A stretch of DNA of 64,000 nt from NCBI RefSeq assembly GCF_000003605.2, contig NW_003130854.1:1045012-1109011 (forward strand), given 5' to 3'. The DNA is from Saccoglossus kowalevskii (taxonomy: Eukaryota > Hemichordata > Enteropneusta > Harrimaniidae). The translations under genes were made by a program, and so were the position numbers. Positions 1 through 11,280 of this stretch are shown one piece after another; the first letter of the stretch is position 1; each line of letters opens with the position of its first letter. The notes beneath the pieces were generated by a model. The model saw nothing but the letters and a program-made list of their open reading frames with translations. It had not been told where the DNA came from and made no database searches.

Positions 1-2012
1 GAAATCTAAAAAGCCCAACATAGTGTTTTTACGGGAGACTCACAGTATTCAGGCAGATGAAAAATATTAATCAAGTACAAGGTGGTCACTGTGTCTATTC
101 TCATGGAAAATCTAACAGTAGAGGAGAGGAGTAATGATAATTCTAAAAGATCTTAGGTATGTGATAAATTCTGTTGAGTGAGCGGTGTGGAACGGTACAT
201 AATACTAGATACAAGTATTGATGAAAAACATTTTATTGATTAATATATACGGCCCGAATGATACCAAAATGCAAGGCCAAAACTTGAGAACCAAATGTTA
301 GAGCTAGAAATCAAGCTAAATATAGAACCAACTGAAAAGAATTATGAAGAATTGGAAAACGTCAAAAGTAAACTTGATATTGAACACGAATACATAATAG
401 AGGGGGCCATTATTCGATCAAGGGTTGCATGGCATGAAAAGGGTGAGAAGAATAATAAATACTTTTTAGGACTAGAGAAATGGAGAGGGAAAAAATCAAA
501 TATTACTAAAGTTAGATCTTTAAAAGGAATAGTTACCAACCCAAATGAGATTTTAAAAGAATTGAAAGCATTCTATTCTGACTTGTATAGTACAAAAGCT
601 GACCCTAATAGAAATATTAAAGCACACCCTCTCCTGCATAATCCAAGTATTACACCCTTAACAGACATTATGAGGAATAATTGTGATAAGGAAATAACTC
701 AAAACGAAATATTCAATATAGTAAATGGTATGGCGCGGAACAAAACACCCGGTAATGACGGAATCCCAGTTGAGTTTTACCTTCAATTTTGGCATCCTTA
801 AATTTTGGTTATAAAACAGGTGAATTATCAAACTCTGAAAAACAGTGTCATTTCATTGATGAAAAAAAAGGCAGAGATTCAAAATTTATTAATAATTGGC
901 GGTCCATATCGCTTATAAATGTTGATGCAAAGATTGGGTCTAAGTGTCTCGCAAAGAGATTGGAAAAAGTATTACTTGGTAAAAAAGTAAAAGCTTGGTC
1001 GTCATGTAATACAATTAATGATAAAGCTATTGAACTTAATTATGTCCCTGGACAAATTATTTGGAATAATAGGCACATCTGTGTATTATAAGGAGTTAAG
1101 TGTTAAGGGATTTAGATATGTTCATAACCGTGATACCCATCTAATGCAGTGGCAAAGCCTTCAGGATAGGGGGTTGAGTCAAATTGATATACTGAAGCTA
1201 TATGGAATTATTCAGAGTATTGCACCTGAGTGGAAGACTTTGGAATGTGCAGATAGTTTTGAAGATTTAAATACAGACCAGTATTATTTTGATAACGAAT
1301 ATATAAAAATTTACAAAACTGAAAATTAAGAAAGTTCTGCATAGTCAAAATGATTCTGTTCCTATCAGTGAGGGCTACTATGAAAGAAAGTTTGAACCAA
1401 CTAGAGATTGGAAAGCCACATATAACTTGCCATTTAGAGTGGTAATAGATGTTAAGACCAGAGAATTTCAGTTCAGATTACTCCACCATATTTTATATAC
1501 TAATTATGACCTAAAGAAAAGGGGGGTACAAATATCTGAATTATGTACATTCTGTGGAGGTGAGAGTGAGACACTTGAACATCTTTTCTTTTCATGTGAT
1601 GCAACAACATTATTCTGGTTAAAGTTCCTCCAGTGTTACAGAGATGCATTAGTAATGAGGGAAGTGCCAACTCTTGGTGAAATGTGATTTGGGGAAGTGA
1701 CTTTGTCTAGGTTGCACAACCACTTACTGCTTCTAGCTAAAAGACGCATTTATCTTATGAAAATGAGAAACCTAAAACCCCATTTTCCAACTTTTCTGAA
1801 CCAAGTCAAGTATAACTATCATCTTGAATACAACATTGCTGTGAACAAAGACAAAATTGAAACACACTGTAATAAGTGGATTAAAATCCACCAAATTGTT
1901 ATGTCTTGAATGCACTTGTATATTAGTCTGTATATGTACACAGTGCATTCTGCTTACTGTATGTATTATGAATGATTACCAATACAAACTTATAAATATA
2001 AAAAAAAAAAAA
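1..2012 (+). mobile_element. Tx1/L1-like LINE, decayed, with poly-A tail
   Basis: The first 150 bases read as the apurinic-type endonuclease (KPNIVFLRETHS), broken by stops. 295-801 is the linker and start of reverse transcriptase, with SRVAWHEKGEKNNKYFLGLE and the RT motif KTPGNDGIPVEFY. 840-990 continues RT with NNWRSISLINVD. 1095-1330 is downstream RT sequence. 1427-1690 carries the C-terminal zinc-binding module, C-x2-C-x8-H-x4-C (CTFCGGESETLEHLFFSC). The last codons end near 1906, followed by a short 3' UTR and a run of A at about 1999-2012. The catalytic centre of RT (FADD-type box) is missing, so there is an internal deletion as well as several frameshifts and stops. The 5' end lies outside the window. 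It is a dead non-LTR retrotransposon of the same family as the piece at 14.1-14.9 kb, since both carry WHEKGEK. Confidence 0.88.
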
Positions 2013-2109
2013 CGTCTAGCCATGAGCCTTTGCGTTTTTCGCGTGTGTTGTTATCGGCGCTTGAAACTCAATTCTCGCGCGTGCGCTGGTGACGACCCTC
2101 CCGCTTTAA
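2013..2109 (-). mobile_element. Half of a TTAA-flanked MITE, cut by the LINE
   Basis: These 97 bases match the MITE at 48166-48324 closely, read in the opposite orientation: CCATGAGCCTTTGCGTTTT, CGCGCGTGCGC and the end CCCGCTTTAA are all shared. Only one half is present. It starts abruptly at the LINE poly-A tail, in the middle of the complete copy's sequence, and ends at the terminal TTAA. The simplest reading is that the LINE inserted into an older MITE, whose other half should lie left of the window. Confidence 0.75.
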
Positions 2110-5100
2110 AATTGAAATTATCTTCATTATCATTTTTTTGCATTTACGTTTTGGGTGCCCCTTCATTGGTGTTTTGCATTTTCGGCACATTCTTGATCGT
2201 GTCACAATTTGTAATTTTGTATTTTTAGCTATTGACAGTTTAATGCTATACCGATTGTGTTTCTCAGATACCTAGTCCAGTATTGTGCCTGTGTCTGCTG
2301 TATATTTTATCTGTACAAAATGTTTTTTAATAACGTACCCCTGACAATCAAATATTGTTTCCCGTTACGTCTATGATTACATTGCGTCATGGTGACTGTG
2401 TACGGTTTTTAGGTGAACTGGGACTTGACACTTGTTGCCCAAGCGCTCGCGTTTCAGGAGAACTGGGGAGTGGGTGTCTCGTGTGGGTACGTGAAAAAAT
2501 GGCGACTGATGCAGTTGATGTTTGCAAATAATTAACAATTGTTGTGATTCAACGCTACTGACTTGGTGGAACTATTTCACGTGCATCGGCGAGGGATTGA
2601 ACGCATATTGGAGGCAGTGTGATCGAAATATATGCGCTCAGAGACTTGTAAATAGTAAGCAACACAACGCTGAGGGGAATGACACATCTCGTTGATAAAA
2701 TATCTGCAGTATCCTGTGGTCGAATGAAAGTGGATTGCTTCACGCATCTCCAAATTGTTGCAAGAAGGGAATCAACGTGCCAGTTATAATAATCGTGAGT
2801 AATTAAGTTACCGAGACTTTGACATTGTCGTTTTGTGCATACCGTGCCTGAATCATATCACTGATATTCAAGAGACAGTGAGAACCTGATTTATGTAACC
2901 GGAATATGCAAACGAGAACAACGGTGATATATAGTTTGACCATCATATGTGAACATTGGGTCTATGATCGAGACATTGAACTTTAACTGTGTGTTAAAAA
3001 GACATTTCGAGCTGTTGTTTTATGAACTTATTGAGTCATAATATTGTGCTTTTATTGTGTCAAATGATTGTTGGATGGCTCTGTGATAGTTTGAAAAGTT
3101 ATAGCTCATTACTGGTATGCGAATTGCATAGACAATCGTTATATTGATATTTACTGTCAATTTTGTTGATCAATACAGAACTCTGATTGTGAGTTAGAGC
3201 GCCCTCAGAGTTCAACTATATAGTTACGTTTATGGCCATCTGTGTTTTGATATAAAATTGCCGAAAGGTCATGCCGAAATTTTCATTGGCTGCATGAGTT
3301 GTATTCTTGCTTATATTTATTGCTTAACTGTGTTTTAAGCTTTAAGTCCTGTGACAAATGTGTTTTTACATATTTGATAAGATATCTAACTGTATTTTTT
3401 TAATTGCATCTTTATTTCATGTATGGTGGATATATGCATATGAGGATGCTGATGACTTATACATTGGTGAGGTATCTGTGAAACACAAATGTATGGTAAA
3501 GTACTTGTATTTTATTGACCACTGATAGTCAGGCAGTTCAGTTACTATTTGTGGGATTTACGAGCTCAGTGTGAAAGAAGATGAGTTCGAATAGTTTGTG
3601 TATAATTCTTGCAATAAATGATTTATTGAGATAGTTGCTACCCTTGAGGGAAATGGATTCTTGTTACAAAACGGGTTAGGTACCAGTGCTGTTAGTTGTG
3701 CAGACTAGCTACAATTTAGGTGATAGCATTGGTCACTAGAGGGGGCCCTTATTATGTAGCTATAACAAACCAATTTGCATATGAATGATAAACATTCCAT
3801 AACATGATTACATTGGCAGTACAGTTTAAGAGAAATCTAAAAATGACTTCAACTGTGGAATACCTTTAATTTGCATAAATTAATATTCATGCCAGGTTCT
3901 CTTTTTCTGTCAATCCAAATTCTACCAATTTAAAGCCTGAAACAACATGCTGCATCATAAAACCAAATTAGAATCTTTTCATATCTGATTAATTATCAAA
4001 CTAGTAGTCACAAAAGTCTACCTTGTTAATCTTATAGAATGATGAATTATAATAAATCAATCAATACGGAAACAAATGATTTAAAAGAACTTTTTTTATT
4101 AACAGATAAAATTAGCTTTCAAACAAAAAAAACTATCACAGCCATGCCTGTATATTGAATTTCAATGGGTCGGTTTTAAAATGTAAACATAGCATAACAA
4201 TTACAACCTTATCCATTGAAAATCATGATTAAATATGTAATATTTTCTCTTCATCAGCAAGAGTGAGTATAGAAGTCCTGAAACAACTAATACTACATTT
4301 AGTATCCCCTATAGAATAATATAACATGAATTATATATAATTTGCCAAATAACAATACTAAGTGCAGTAATATATAGGGGCAAAATGAAATACTAGCTAG
4401 ATTTGAAAAAGGCTGGAAAACTATACTATATTTGTAACTTTGCTAATTATATTCATAATTAAAACAATAATTTACTACTGTGACACTTATCTAATAGACA
4501 GAGTCCATATTACTACTATCTTCTGGTTCTCAGAACTAATTGAATGAAAACATTTATAGCACTATGTCTAACACATGTTTTAATTCAGCCAAATTTTACT
4601 CTGATATCACATTTTAGTTTTCATAGTGATTGATTTCCAAGATTGAAGATGATCGGATAAAAACTGTTTTTGTAACCAAAGAAGACGACAATTTTAAGTG
4701 AAATTTCACCAATTACTTAAACATTATGTCTGTGACTTGCATCTATTTGAAATATATTAGCAAAACACAAGTATTTTCAGATCAGATAGTCATCCAAAAA
4801 CTTGTAGGTATAGACAGCTTGGTCATCTTCGTAAACTATATTAAACCATAACCTGGGACCTGTGAGAATGAAAATTAACTGAGTTGCTTGCAATCTACCA
4901 AAGTTATATGATATTTGAGACAGTATAAAGTATTGGTGCCATATCAGTCCATTCATCCATTTTTCTGTAGAATAGATTTATTCACTGCACACAAACCCTG
5001 ACATTCGTCGACTTCCTTCTGTATCACTTTGCTGCTTACCATAGAACTATTTTTTTTTCATTTTTTAAAACAGCACAGTAAATTCAGCATAATTTTCCTG

Positions 5101-5750
5101 CACCAGTGACATGATTATGTTTTACAAGTCAGATGTAGCATTGAATAATGCCCCATTATTAAGAATCTGCATGCAAGACAAAAATTAATGTTAAAGAAAT
5201 ATTCCAGTAGCTGAACCAATAGTATACTAGTAACTGATACAGTCTAAATGAATCGTATCATCATTCATTTTTACTTGAATTATATCATTCTCTCATAAGT
5301 ACAATGATGGCATTAATATATTCACAAGTTGGAATTAAATAAAAGAAAACATTGTTCTAATATCTTCATATAGTTTCAATATTATTTAAGAATCTTGTTA
5401 TCATTTTTACTAAGTTTAAAAAAATAATACACAACGAAAAATATTAATTTTAATGAATATTTAATTAAAACAATTTAAATTTACTGTGTTATTGCTGTAC
5501 AAAGCATGACAATTATAAAGAACTTTCATATATATGAAATCACAGCAGTGATTGGTGGTGAGTTGTAAAAAAAAAAACTATTTTGGCGCATGTTAGTTGT
5601 TACTTGTTAATATATAGTCTGCCAATAATTATTCTTTCAATTTAAAATTATTCAATCAGGGAGCTCTCAATTCTCTTTTTCAAAATGTAAAAAACAATAA
5701 AATAATTTATTTGTTAAATTCTAAGTAGCGATGAGAATTTGAAATAACCA
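2110..5750. other. Non-coding AT-rich stretch, no gene seen
   Basis: No reading frame of note, no recognisable protein domain and no clear repeat was found on either strand. 2110-3600 is less AT-rich and TG-rich, with scattered stop codons in all frames. 3800-5700 is strongly AT-rich. It may be spacer or an intron of the gene whose first exon is proposed at 5884-6262, but no further exon could be found. Confidence 0.5.
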
Positions 5751-5883
5751 AATGACATGGCAGAACTTAGCGAAAAACACATTCGGCCGATCACTTTTAT
5801 TTTCTCACACCGCCATCTTGGAATTTCCTTCAGACGCTGGCTGGCATTTAAACTTCCAGCTCACGTAAAAACTAAAATATTTA

Positions 5884-6262
5884 CCTTAACACGACTGTCA
5901 TCGTGTATGTCGTCAAAAACGTCACACAGCTGCCGCCTTGTAGAATTTCCGAAATTTGTTCGCTTCGCCTGTGGTTTAATCGGTGACCTCAGATTCACTA
6001 GCCCTTTTTTCGGATAACCATGAAGGGCTCCGCGACGTGATCTCAGGTCATTCTCCAGACTCTCCACCTTATTGCGTAGTCTGACTGTACTGTGCAAGTT
6101 GTCGAAACATTTCTTGCACAAGTTTCCACTGTGCTTTTCTCTCTCCAAAGAAACGGCAAAAATGTTATTCAAAACAGAGACCGTGTCGGACGACAAACTA
6201 GAGTTGCTGGAAAATATCGGTCTTCGGTTTTTTGGTTGACTTGACACATCGTGACTTATCAT
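5884..6262 (-). CDS. Possible first exon of a ZAD-like zinc-finger protein
   Basis: An open frame of about 126 codons starts at ATG 6262 on the minus strand and runs into a good splice donor (GTAAAT) after the codons for DDSRVK near 5884. It contains SGNLCKKCFDNLHSTVRLRN followed by a charged helical stretch (KVESLENDLRSRRGAL). The C-x2-C followed by a helix with regular hydrophobic spacing resembles the second half of a ZAD-type zinc module, as in the N-termini of many invertebrate zinc-finger proteins, though the first cysteine pair of a classic ZAD is not obvious. No later exon was found to the left, so it may be an isolated or dead exon, or belong to a transposon-derived gene. Function unknown. 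Confidence 0.4.
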
Positions 6263-7116
6263 GACTTAATGCTTTATGTAGTTTTGCAATGCTGTAAAAG
6301 TTTGAAGCACTGAATCAAAAAATGGTGAATGGACCATCAGGCAATACAAGGTTACAAATCATACATATTACATAGTACATATTTGTCTAAAACTTTCCCA
6401 GTTAATATTATTACATTTTTGGTTATATCACGACACACTGAAATATAGTAAAATTATATGAATCCCCCTTTTTTTAGTTTGCCTAGTACAGTTGACTATA
6501 GAGTTTTGTCGAATAGTTGAGTCTGAGTAAATATTTATTACAAGGTAAGAAATATGTTACATTGCTTTTAAAGGCTAGATTGAATACACATAATTGGAAA
6601 GTCATAAGTTTAGTGATATAATTAAAAAAAGACCATAGGAAATGTAATCAAATAAATCTGGTAGGTAGTATTATTGATTGATATTGTGGTTATCCACCAT
6701 GCTTTTCCTCAGTTACCTCTAATGGAATCAAGTAGTAGTGGTAGTAGTGATTTTTAATTAGCAGTTTGACAAGGACAAATAACGTAAAAGAATACGAAAT
6801 AACGTACAACGTTAAGCTTTGGGGACCTGCAAGTAGGCCAGTCGCACTGGTTCTCACCACAAGGGGTTACGATCCCCCCTACCAGTCCCAAAACAGAAAT
6901 AAAACACACAACAAAGTTTAAAAACTACGTGATAACACCACCAGTTGATTTATTCGTAGTTGAAAGTGGACACGATTTAAAATGACAGTAGGCGGGTTCA
7001 GTGTGTGAAAAAACAATACTTTATTTGAGATTTGACAGTCACCCGTGACACGACGTGGTGGAGCATACTCAGGCCACCCAACGTAGTAGTAGTAGTGGTA
7101 CTGGTGTTGCTGTAGG
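6263..7116. other. Spacer with no recognised gene
   Basis: AT-rich sequence with a short TAG/TAGTGG run near 6730-6750 and another AGT-rich run at 7083-7100. A GC-richer block at 6810-6900 has no coding potential I can support. Upstream sequence of the possible exon at 5884-6262 would lie here, but no TATA box or other core promoter signal stands out. Confidence 0.4.
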
Positions 7117-7527
7117 ATGTTCTCGGAAAATACTGACGAACAGGGAAATAGCTCAGATGATGGAGGGGAAGCCAACAATGGACATTGCCAGATGGTTTAT
7201 AGTCTTTCTCTCTGCACCTGCACTAACTGCACTCCAATGGCATCAATAGGAGCCTACAACAACAGCGTTAGTCGCTTGTTTGCTAAATTTAAAGCATTAA
7301 AGAAAAATTTTCACCGCCCAAATGGTCCACCTGATTTGGAAAAGTGGAAGGAGCAGTTATACAACTACCACATTAGCAAAGGCAAAGGTGAAGTATCACA
7401 ATCGCTCTCAATAGAGCTGAAGTCTTCCAAAGCAGATATGACAAAGGAGCTCACTTCCATGCATGCGGTACTAACACAAGAAAAGAACACCTCAGCAGAA
7501 ATGCGAGATGAGATACACACACAATGA
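7117..7527 (+). CDS. Unrecognised ORF with a charged helical C-terminus
   Basis: A 136-codon frame runs from ATG 7117 to a stop at 7525-7527. The first 45 residues are acidic and cysteine-containing (CTCTNCTP). The middle is basic (ALKKNFHRPNGPPDLEKWK). The last 50 residues are rich in K, E, S and M with helical spacing, suggesting a short coiled coil. I do not recognise the family. The surrounding sequence is full of mobile elements, so this is likely a fragment of an element or of a multi-exon gene rather than a complete host protein. Confidence 0.35.
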   Translation: MFSENTDEQGNSSDDGGEANNGHCQMVYSLSLCTCTNCTPMASIGAYNNSVSRLFAKFKALKKNFHRPNGPPDLEKWKEQLYNYHISKGKGEVSQSLSIELKSSKADMTKELTSMHAVLTQEKNTSAEMRDEIHTQ

Positions 7528-8235
7528 AATACGTTTCAGCTCTCGTCTTAGTCGGTCAATCGAGCACTCTATAAGACACAGCGCCCTGGAGAAAAATCCC
7601 CAAGACTATCGCAAGGCTGACCCAAGACTTTCTTAGACTGCGTCAACACTCGCCCCAAGGCTCTCCAGGACTGCTCTAGACTGCCCCTATCGTAGTGTAC
7701 TCGTCAAGACCAACTCAAACTCTCTTTATTCATTTTCAAAACTCTAACCAATTACAAAGCAGTAAAAAGACTCTAGGGCGTAACCTTCAATCATAAAGCC
7801 AATCACACTAAGTACTGAATACGTCATATCTTTTGATTAATCGTTCACTACATTAATAACTACGGATACCAACTGTCAGAAATCGTAGTCAGAATAGCGA
7901 CGGTTATCTCGTAATTAGTTCCAAATCACTGAGCCAAGTTCCGTCCAAAACTTCAAATAGGCCTAACGATGACAGACATAACACAGCAATTCGCTAATAA
8001 TCGGCTAATTAAGTCGGTCAACAGATACGCGAAAACTAATTCATGACAGCATTCTCTGTAAAGTTGTCAGACTTACATCATGATTACGTCCGGAGTACAA
8101 GGCAAGAAACTCGTCATTATATAGTGACAGTGGAAATTGCATGGCTTGTGAAATCGTCAATGAATACTGCCTGCTGTACTTACCGGGAGGGGGTATTGTT
8201 GTAAATTTAAATCGCTAAAGAGGTGTGAAATATAA
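7528..8235 (-). repeat. Possible LTR-like segment, unclassified
   Basis: No protein frame is present. On the minus strand a TATATAA box lies near 8115 and an AATAAA signal at 7725-7730, about 390 bases apart. The following sequence repeats a CAGTCTAGA/CAGTCTAAGA and CCTTGGGG motif. TATA and poly-A signals in the same short segment fit a long terminal repeat, but I could not define TG/CA ends or a second copy in the window. It could equally be ordinary spacer. Confidence 0.2.
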
Positions 8236-8616
8236 GGGGCGACGTCAAAAGATCGATGTCGGATAAAAAACTTATTTGCTTTAGTTTGGGGGTCGGGGTT
8301 TTGACCTCAAAAAGTTTCTATCCTACAAAAACGTCAAAAAAATCTTGGAGTATTTGTAATTCGTTTTTTTCTCTATCCAATCATGGACAAAGATGAGAAA
8401 ATGGTTTGGTCCGAGTGTAAAGCCTTTTTACACCCACCCGACAATCTACTGCTATGCCATACTACTATCGGATTATCAATTTGAATTTAATGGTTAATGT
8501 AGTCTGACGCCATGGTCAATATTTATCAATTAAGTTTCAGTGGGGGGGGGGGTAGGGGGGGGGAGAACTAAAGGAATTAAGTTTTGTATCCTACATTGAA
8601 CTTTTGACGTTGTCCC
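8236..8616. mobile_element. Harbinger-type MITE with TAA target duplication
   Basis: The element is 381 bp. Its left end GGGGCGACGTCAAAAG and the reverse complement of its right end GGGACAACGTCAAAAG form inverted repeats that stay alignable for about 55 bases, including CTTTAGTT at the inner end. Both sides are flanked by TAA (8233-8235 and 8617-8619), the 3-bp TWA/TAA duplication typical of PIF/Harbinger elements. There is no transposase frame, so it is a non-autonomous element. G-tracts at 8542-8552 and 8555-8563 sit near its right arm. Confidence 0.8.
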
Positions 8617-8849
8617 TAAGCGTTCACAGTCTATCGTGTGTCCAGACCTGTCTACTTAGTACGGCACCAGTGATTGGTGCAAACTGATTCACTGCGTCAC
8701 GGTAATGAGATGCTAATTATATGCGGTTGAAAGGTCGTCACTGTAAACAAATGTGCCAGATGTTCGATCGTCTCTCGCATGTTTGGCACTTCCGAGATCC
8801 AACTCACACCATATATACTTTCTAAGAATTTCTAATTATAGACGTTTAA

Positions 8850-11010
8850 TAGATTATGGAGGAACTAACTATAAATATTTGGCTAAGATTTTCGAAAAAT
8901 CACATCGATCACAGCCATGAATCGAACAGTTCATAACTGTGCTACGTGCCTCTACTATCCAAGAAAATTCAACCGATAAATTCTCATCAGTGAATGAAAA
9001 TGGTAAAAGAACGTTTTCGAGTGTTGAACCAGACAGTTCCACGCCAAAGAAACCAACAAAAAAGGAAGTCGTCACGGTAACGCTCTCCCACAGTGGTTGG
9101 TATCATTTCCGTGGTTACAGTATAGCGACGGTCAATGTTTTGTAAATGGTGCAAAGCAGAAAAAAAGAACAACAATTTAGTGTTGAAGGGTGCAAGAATT
9201 TTCCAAGGTCTGCACTAAACAGACACCAGAATCACCAAGATCACTCAGATGTGATACTGGCAAGATCAAGCAGAAAGGTAATTTTATTTTGTTCTCTAGT
9301 AAATGAATGAAGTATTACTTGTTATGGATTTGCTTTTGTGCATTAGGCATATTTTTTACTAATTTTCAATTTATTTAAGTAAATTCATTTTGTGACGAGA
9401 TTCTGCATAATAATGTACCATGTAGTTAATTAGTCACTATCATCCAACAAATATACTTACTGTGTCCTGAACCGAGAACTAGTATACACAAAAAAATCCA
9501 TTTTTTTTGTTATTAGAGTTTTCAAAGAGCATCAGTAGCAGCTACAGAAAAGGCTTCCGACAGTCAGAGTCTGCAAACTCAAATGAAGTGTGTTTACTGG
9601 TTAACCAAAGAAGAACTGCCATTATCTAAAATCCCTGGTTGATTATTTGAAAGAAACTAAATGCCCGAATGTCAGAATGTCAAAAATATTTCTGCTGAAA
9701 ATATATATGGCCATCACAGTTCTGTACAAGATATGGAGGAAGCTATTGCTAATGTCATAGACTCTTAGATGGACACTGATATAGAACAAAGTGGTGTTTT
9801 TGGTATGTGTGGACATTTCTCTACACAAACATTACTAATGCTGTTAGTGAATATTTCATTTCTAGGAAAATCTTGTAGGGTTTAGCAGTGACGGTGCTGC
9901 AGCCATTACAGGCAAACTTAATGATGTTGCAGCTCGCCTCAGGCAAGATGTAAACTCATTGATTTATGCTCATTGTGCTGCTCGTCGTCTCAGCAATGCA
10001 TCTTCACAAGCAGAAAATCAATTGATTCACTAAAGAAATATCAACAAGTTTTGAATAATCTGTATATTTTTTTTAATTCATCCCCAGTACGTTACAACAA
10101 ACTTAGAGAGGTGCAGGAGGTATTAGGTGAGATCCAAGTTGTCGTACAACAACCAACCCCTGTACGTTGGCTTTCTGTGTCACAGTCTGCTGAAGCTGTC
10201 TATAAATGCTGAGATAGTTTAGTAACAACTTTAAAAAATGAAGGTGCTGACAGTAATAATGCTATTGCTAAGAGTTTATTGAAAGCAAATTTCTAGATCT
10301 AGTTTCGTCTCCATGACAACATTATTAATGGGTGTCTAGCCTGAGCAAAATATTTCAAAGACAACTAGTAATGTGTCTATTCTTAAACTAAAGGTACAGG
10401 TAGCTATTTCTTTATTACAAGATATGTTGAGAAATCCTGCTATGATGTAACATCTTACACAATGTAAACAAGATTGCATTGACTTTAAGTACAAAGGTGT
10501 TGAGTTAGGTCCATCAGGCAGAAATTTTTCTAATGATATTTTTTTTCTAATTTGTACATTAACTTATCAGACATATTTCCTGTAAGTGATATGGATATTT
10601 TGTAGTGTTTTAATACACTATTCAACCCACAGTCAGCACCTTTAGAAAGATCAGTTATGTAATTTTGCCAATTCTGAGTTTGATAAACTTCTCACACATT
10701 TCAGTACATAATTAATAGTGACAGAGCTGAGGAGAATTTTATGGAATTTTACACTGTCACAGAACCCTTACATTCCAGCAATTTTGTGTCAATATAAAGA
10801 CGATTTCCCAGACTTCTGAAAGCTAGCTGCAATTGCATTGGTTATTGGCAAGTGCTCCCTTGAGCGAGCATTCTCATGTCACCAGCTCATTTGTCCAGAT
10901 TACTGACGATTTCACTAAGGAAGACCAAGCAGACAATTCAACTTTGTTCAAGCAGTTGTTGGTTTTAATATCAAGAAACAGAGATGGAAAGCTTCTAATG
11001 TTTAAATTGT
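8850..11010 (+). mobile_element. hAT transposase relic (ZNF862/C17orf113-like type)
   Basis: Domains appear in order across several frames. A proline/lysine-rich N-terminus (STPKKPTKKEVV, 9035-9065) comes first. A C-x2-C zinc module (FCKWCKAEKKNN, about 9137) continues in another frame as FPRSALNRHQNHQDH, typical of the TTF-like finger of this hAT group. Next come VYWLTKEELP-like and KETKCPNV (9590-9670), the RNase-H-like core VGFSSDGAAAITGKLNDVAA with the following His-Cys motif AHCAARRLSNA (9868-10005), and TPVRWLSVSQSAEAV (10155-10200). The C-terminal dimerisation region follows near 10800-10990 (KLAAIALVIGKCSLERAFS). At least six frameshifts and stops break it, so it is dead. The terminal inverted repeats could not be fixed. 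Confidence 0.85.
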
Positions 11011-11280
11011 AATTATAAATTTCATTATACACATCAAGGAAATGTCATTTTTTAAAAGAAACAATTAATGAATAATGTTATAATAGTTTTTTATAATTAA
11101 TGATTGATGCGTGTATGTGCAAATAATGGTAATCGATAATGAACCCTACAATTTTAAATGGGACCCCCAATTTTAGGTAGGAGTGAGTCCCAGGGACCCA
11201 CATTCTCAAGCAGTAGTGCAAATACATAATTGATCATGTTTAGCTGACGACATTTGACACTCTTGGTTTTGAACACTCAA

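Noticed and set aside
2110-3740. A possible solo LTR in the TG-rich stretch
   Set aside because: An AATAAA-like signal is present, but no paired ends, TATA box at a fitting distance or second copy could be found.
5757-6017. Plus-strand frame of 86 codons
   Set aside because: It lies opposite the ZAD-like exon, has no domain and no splice support.
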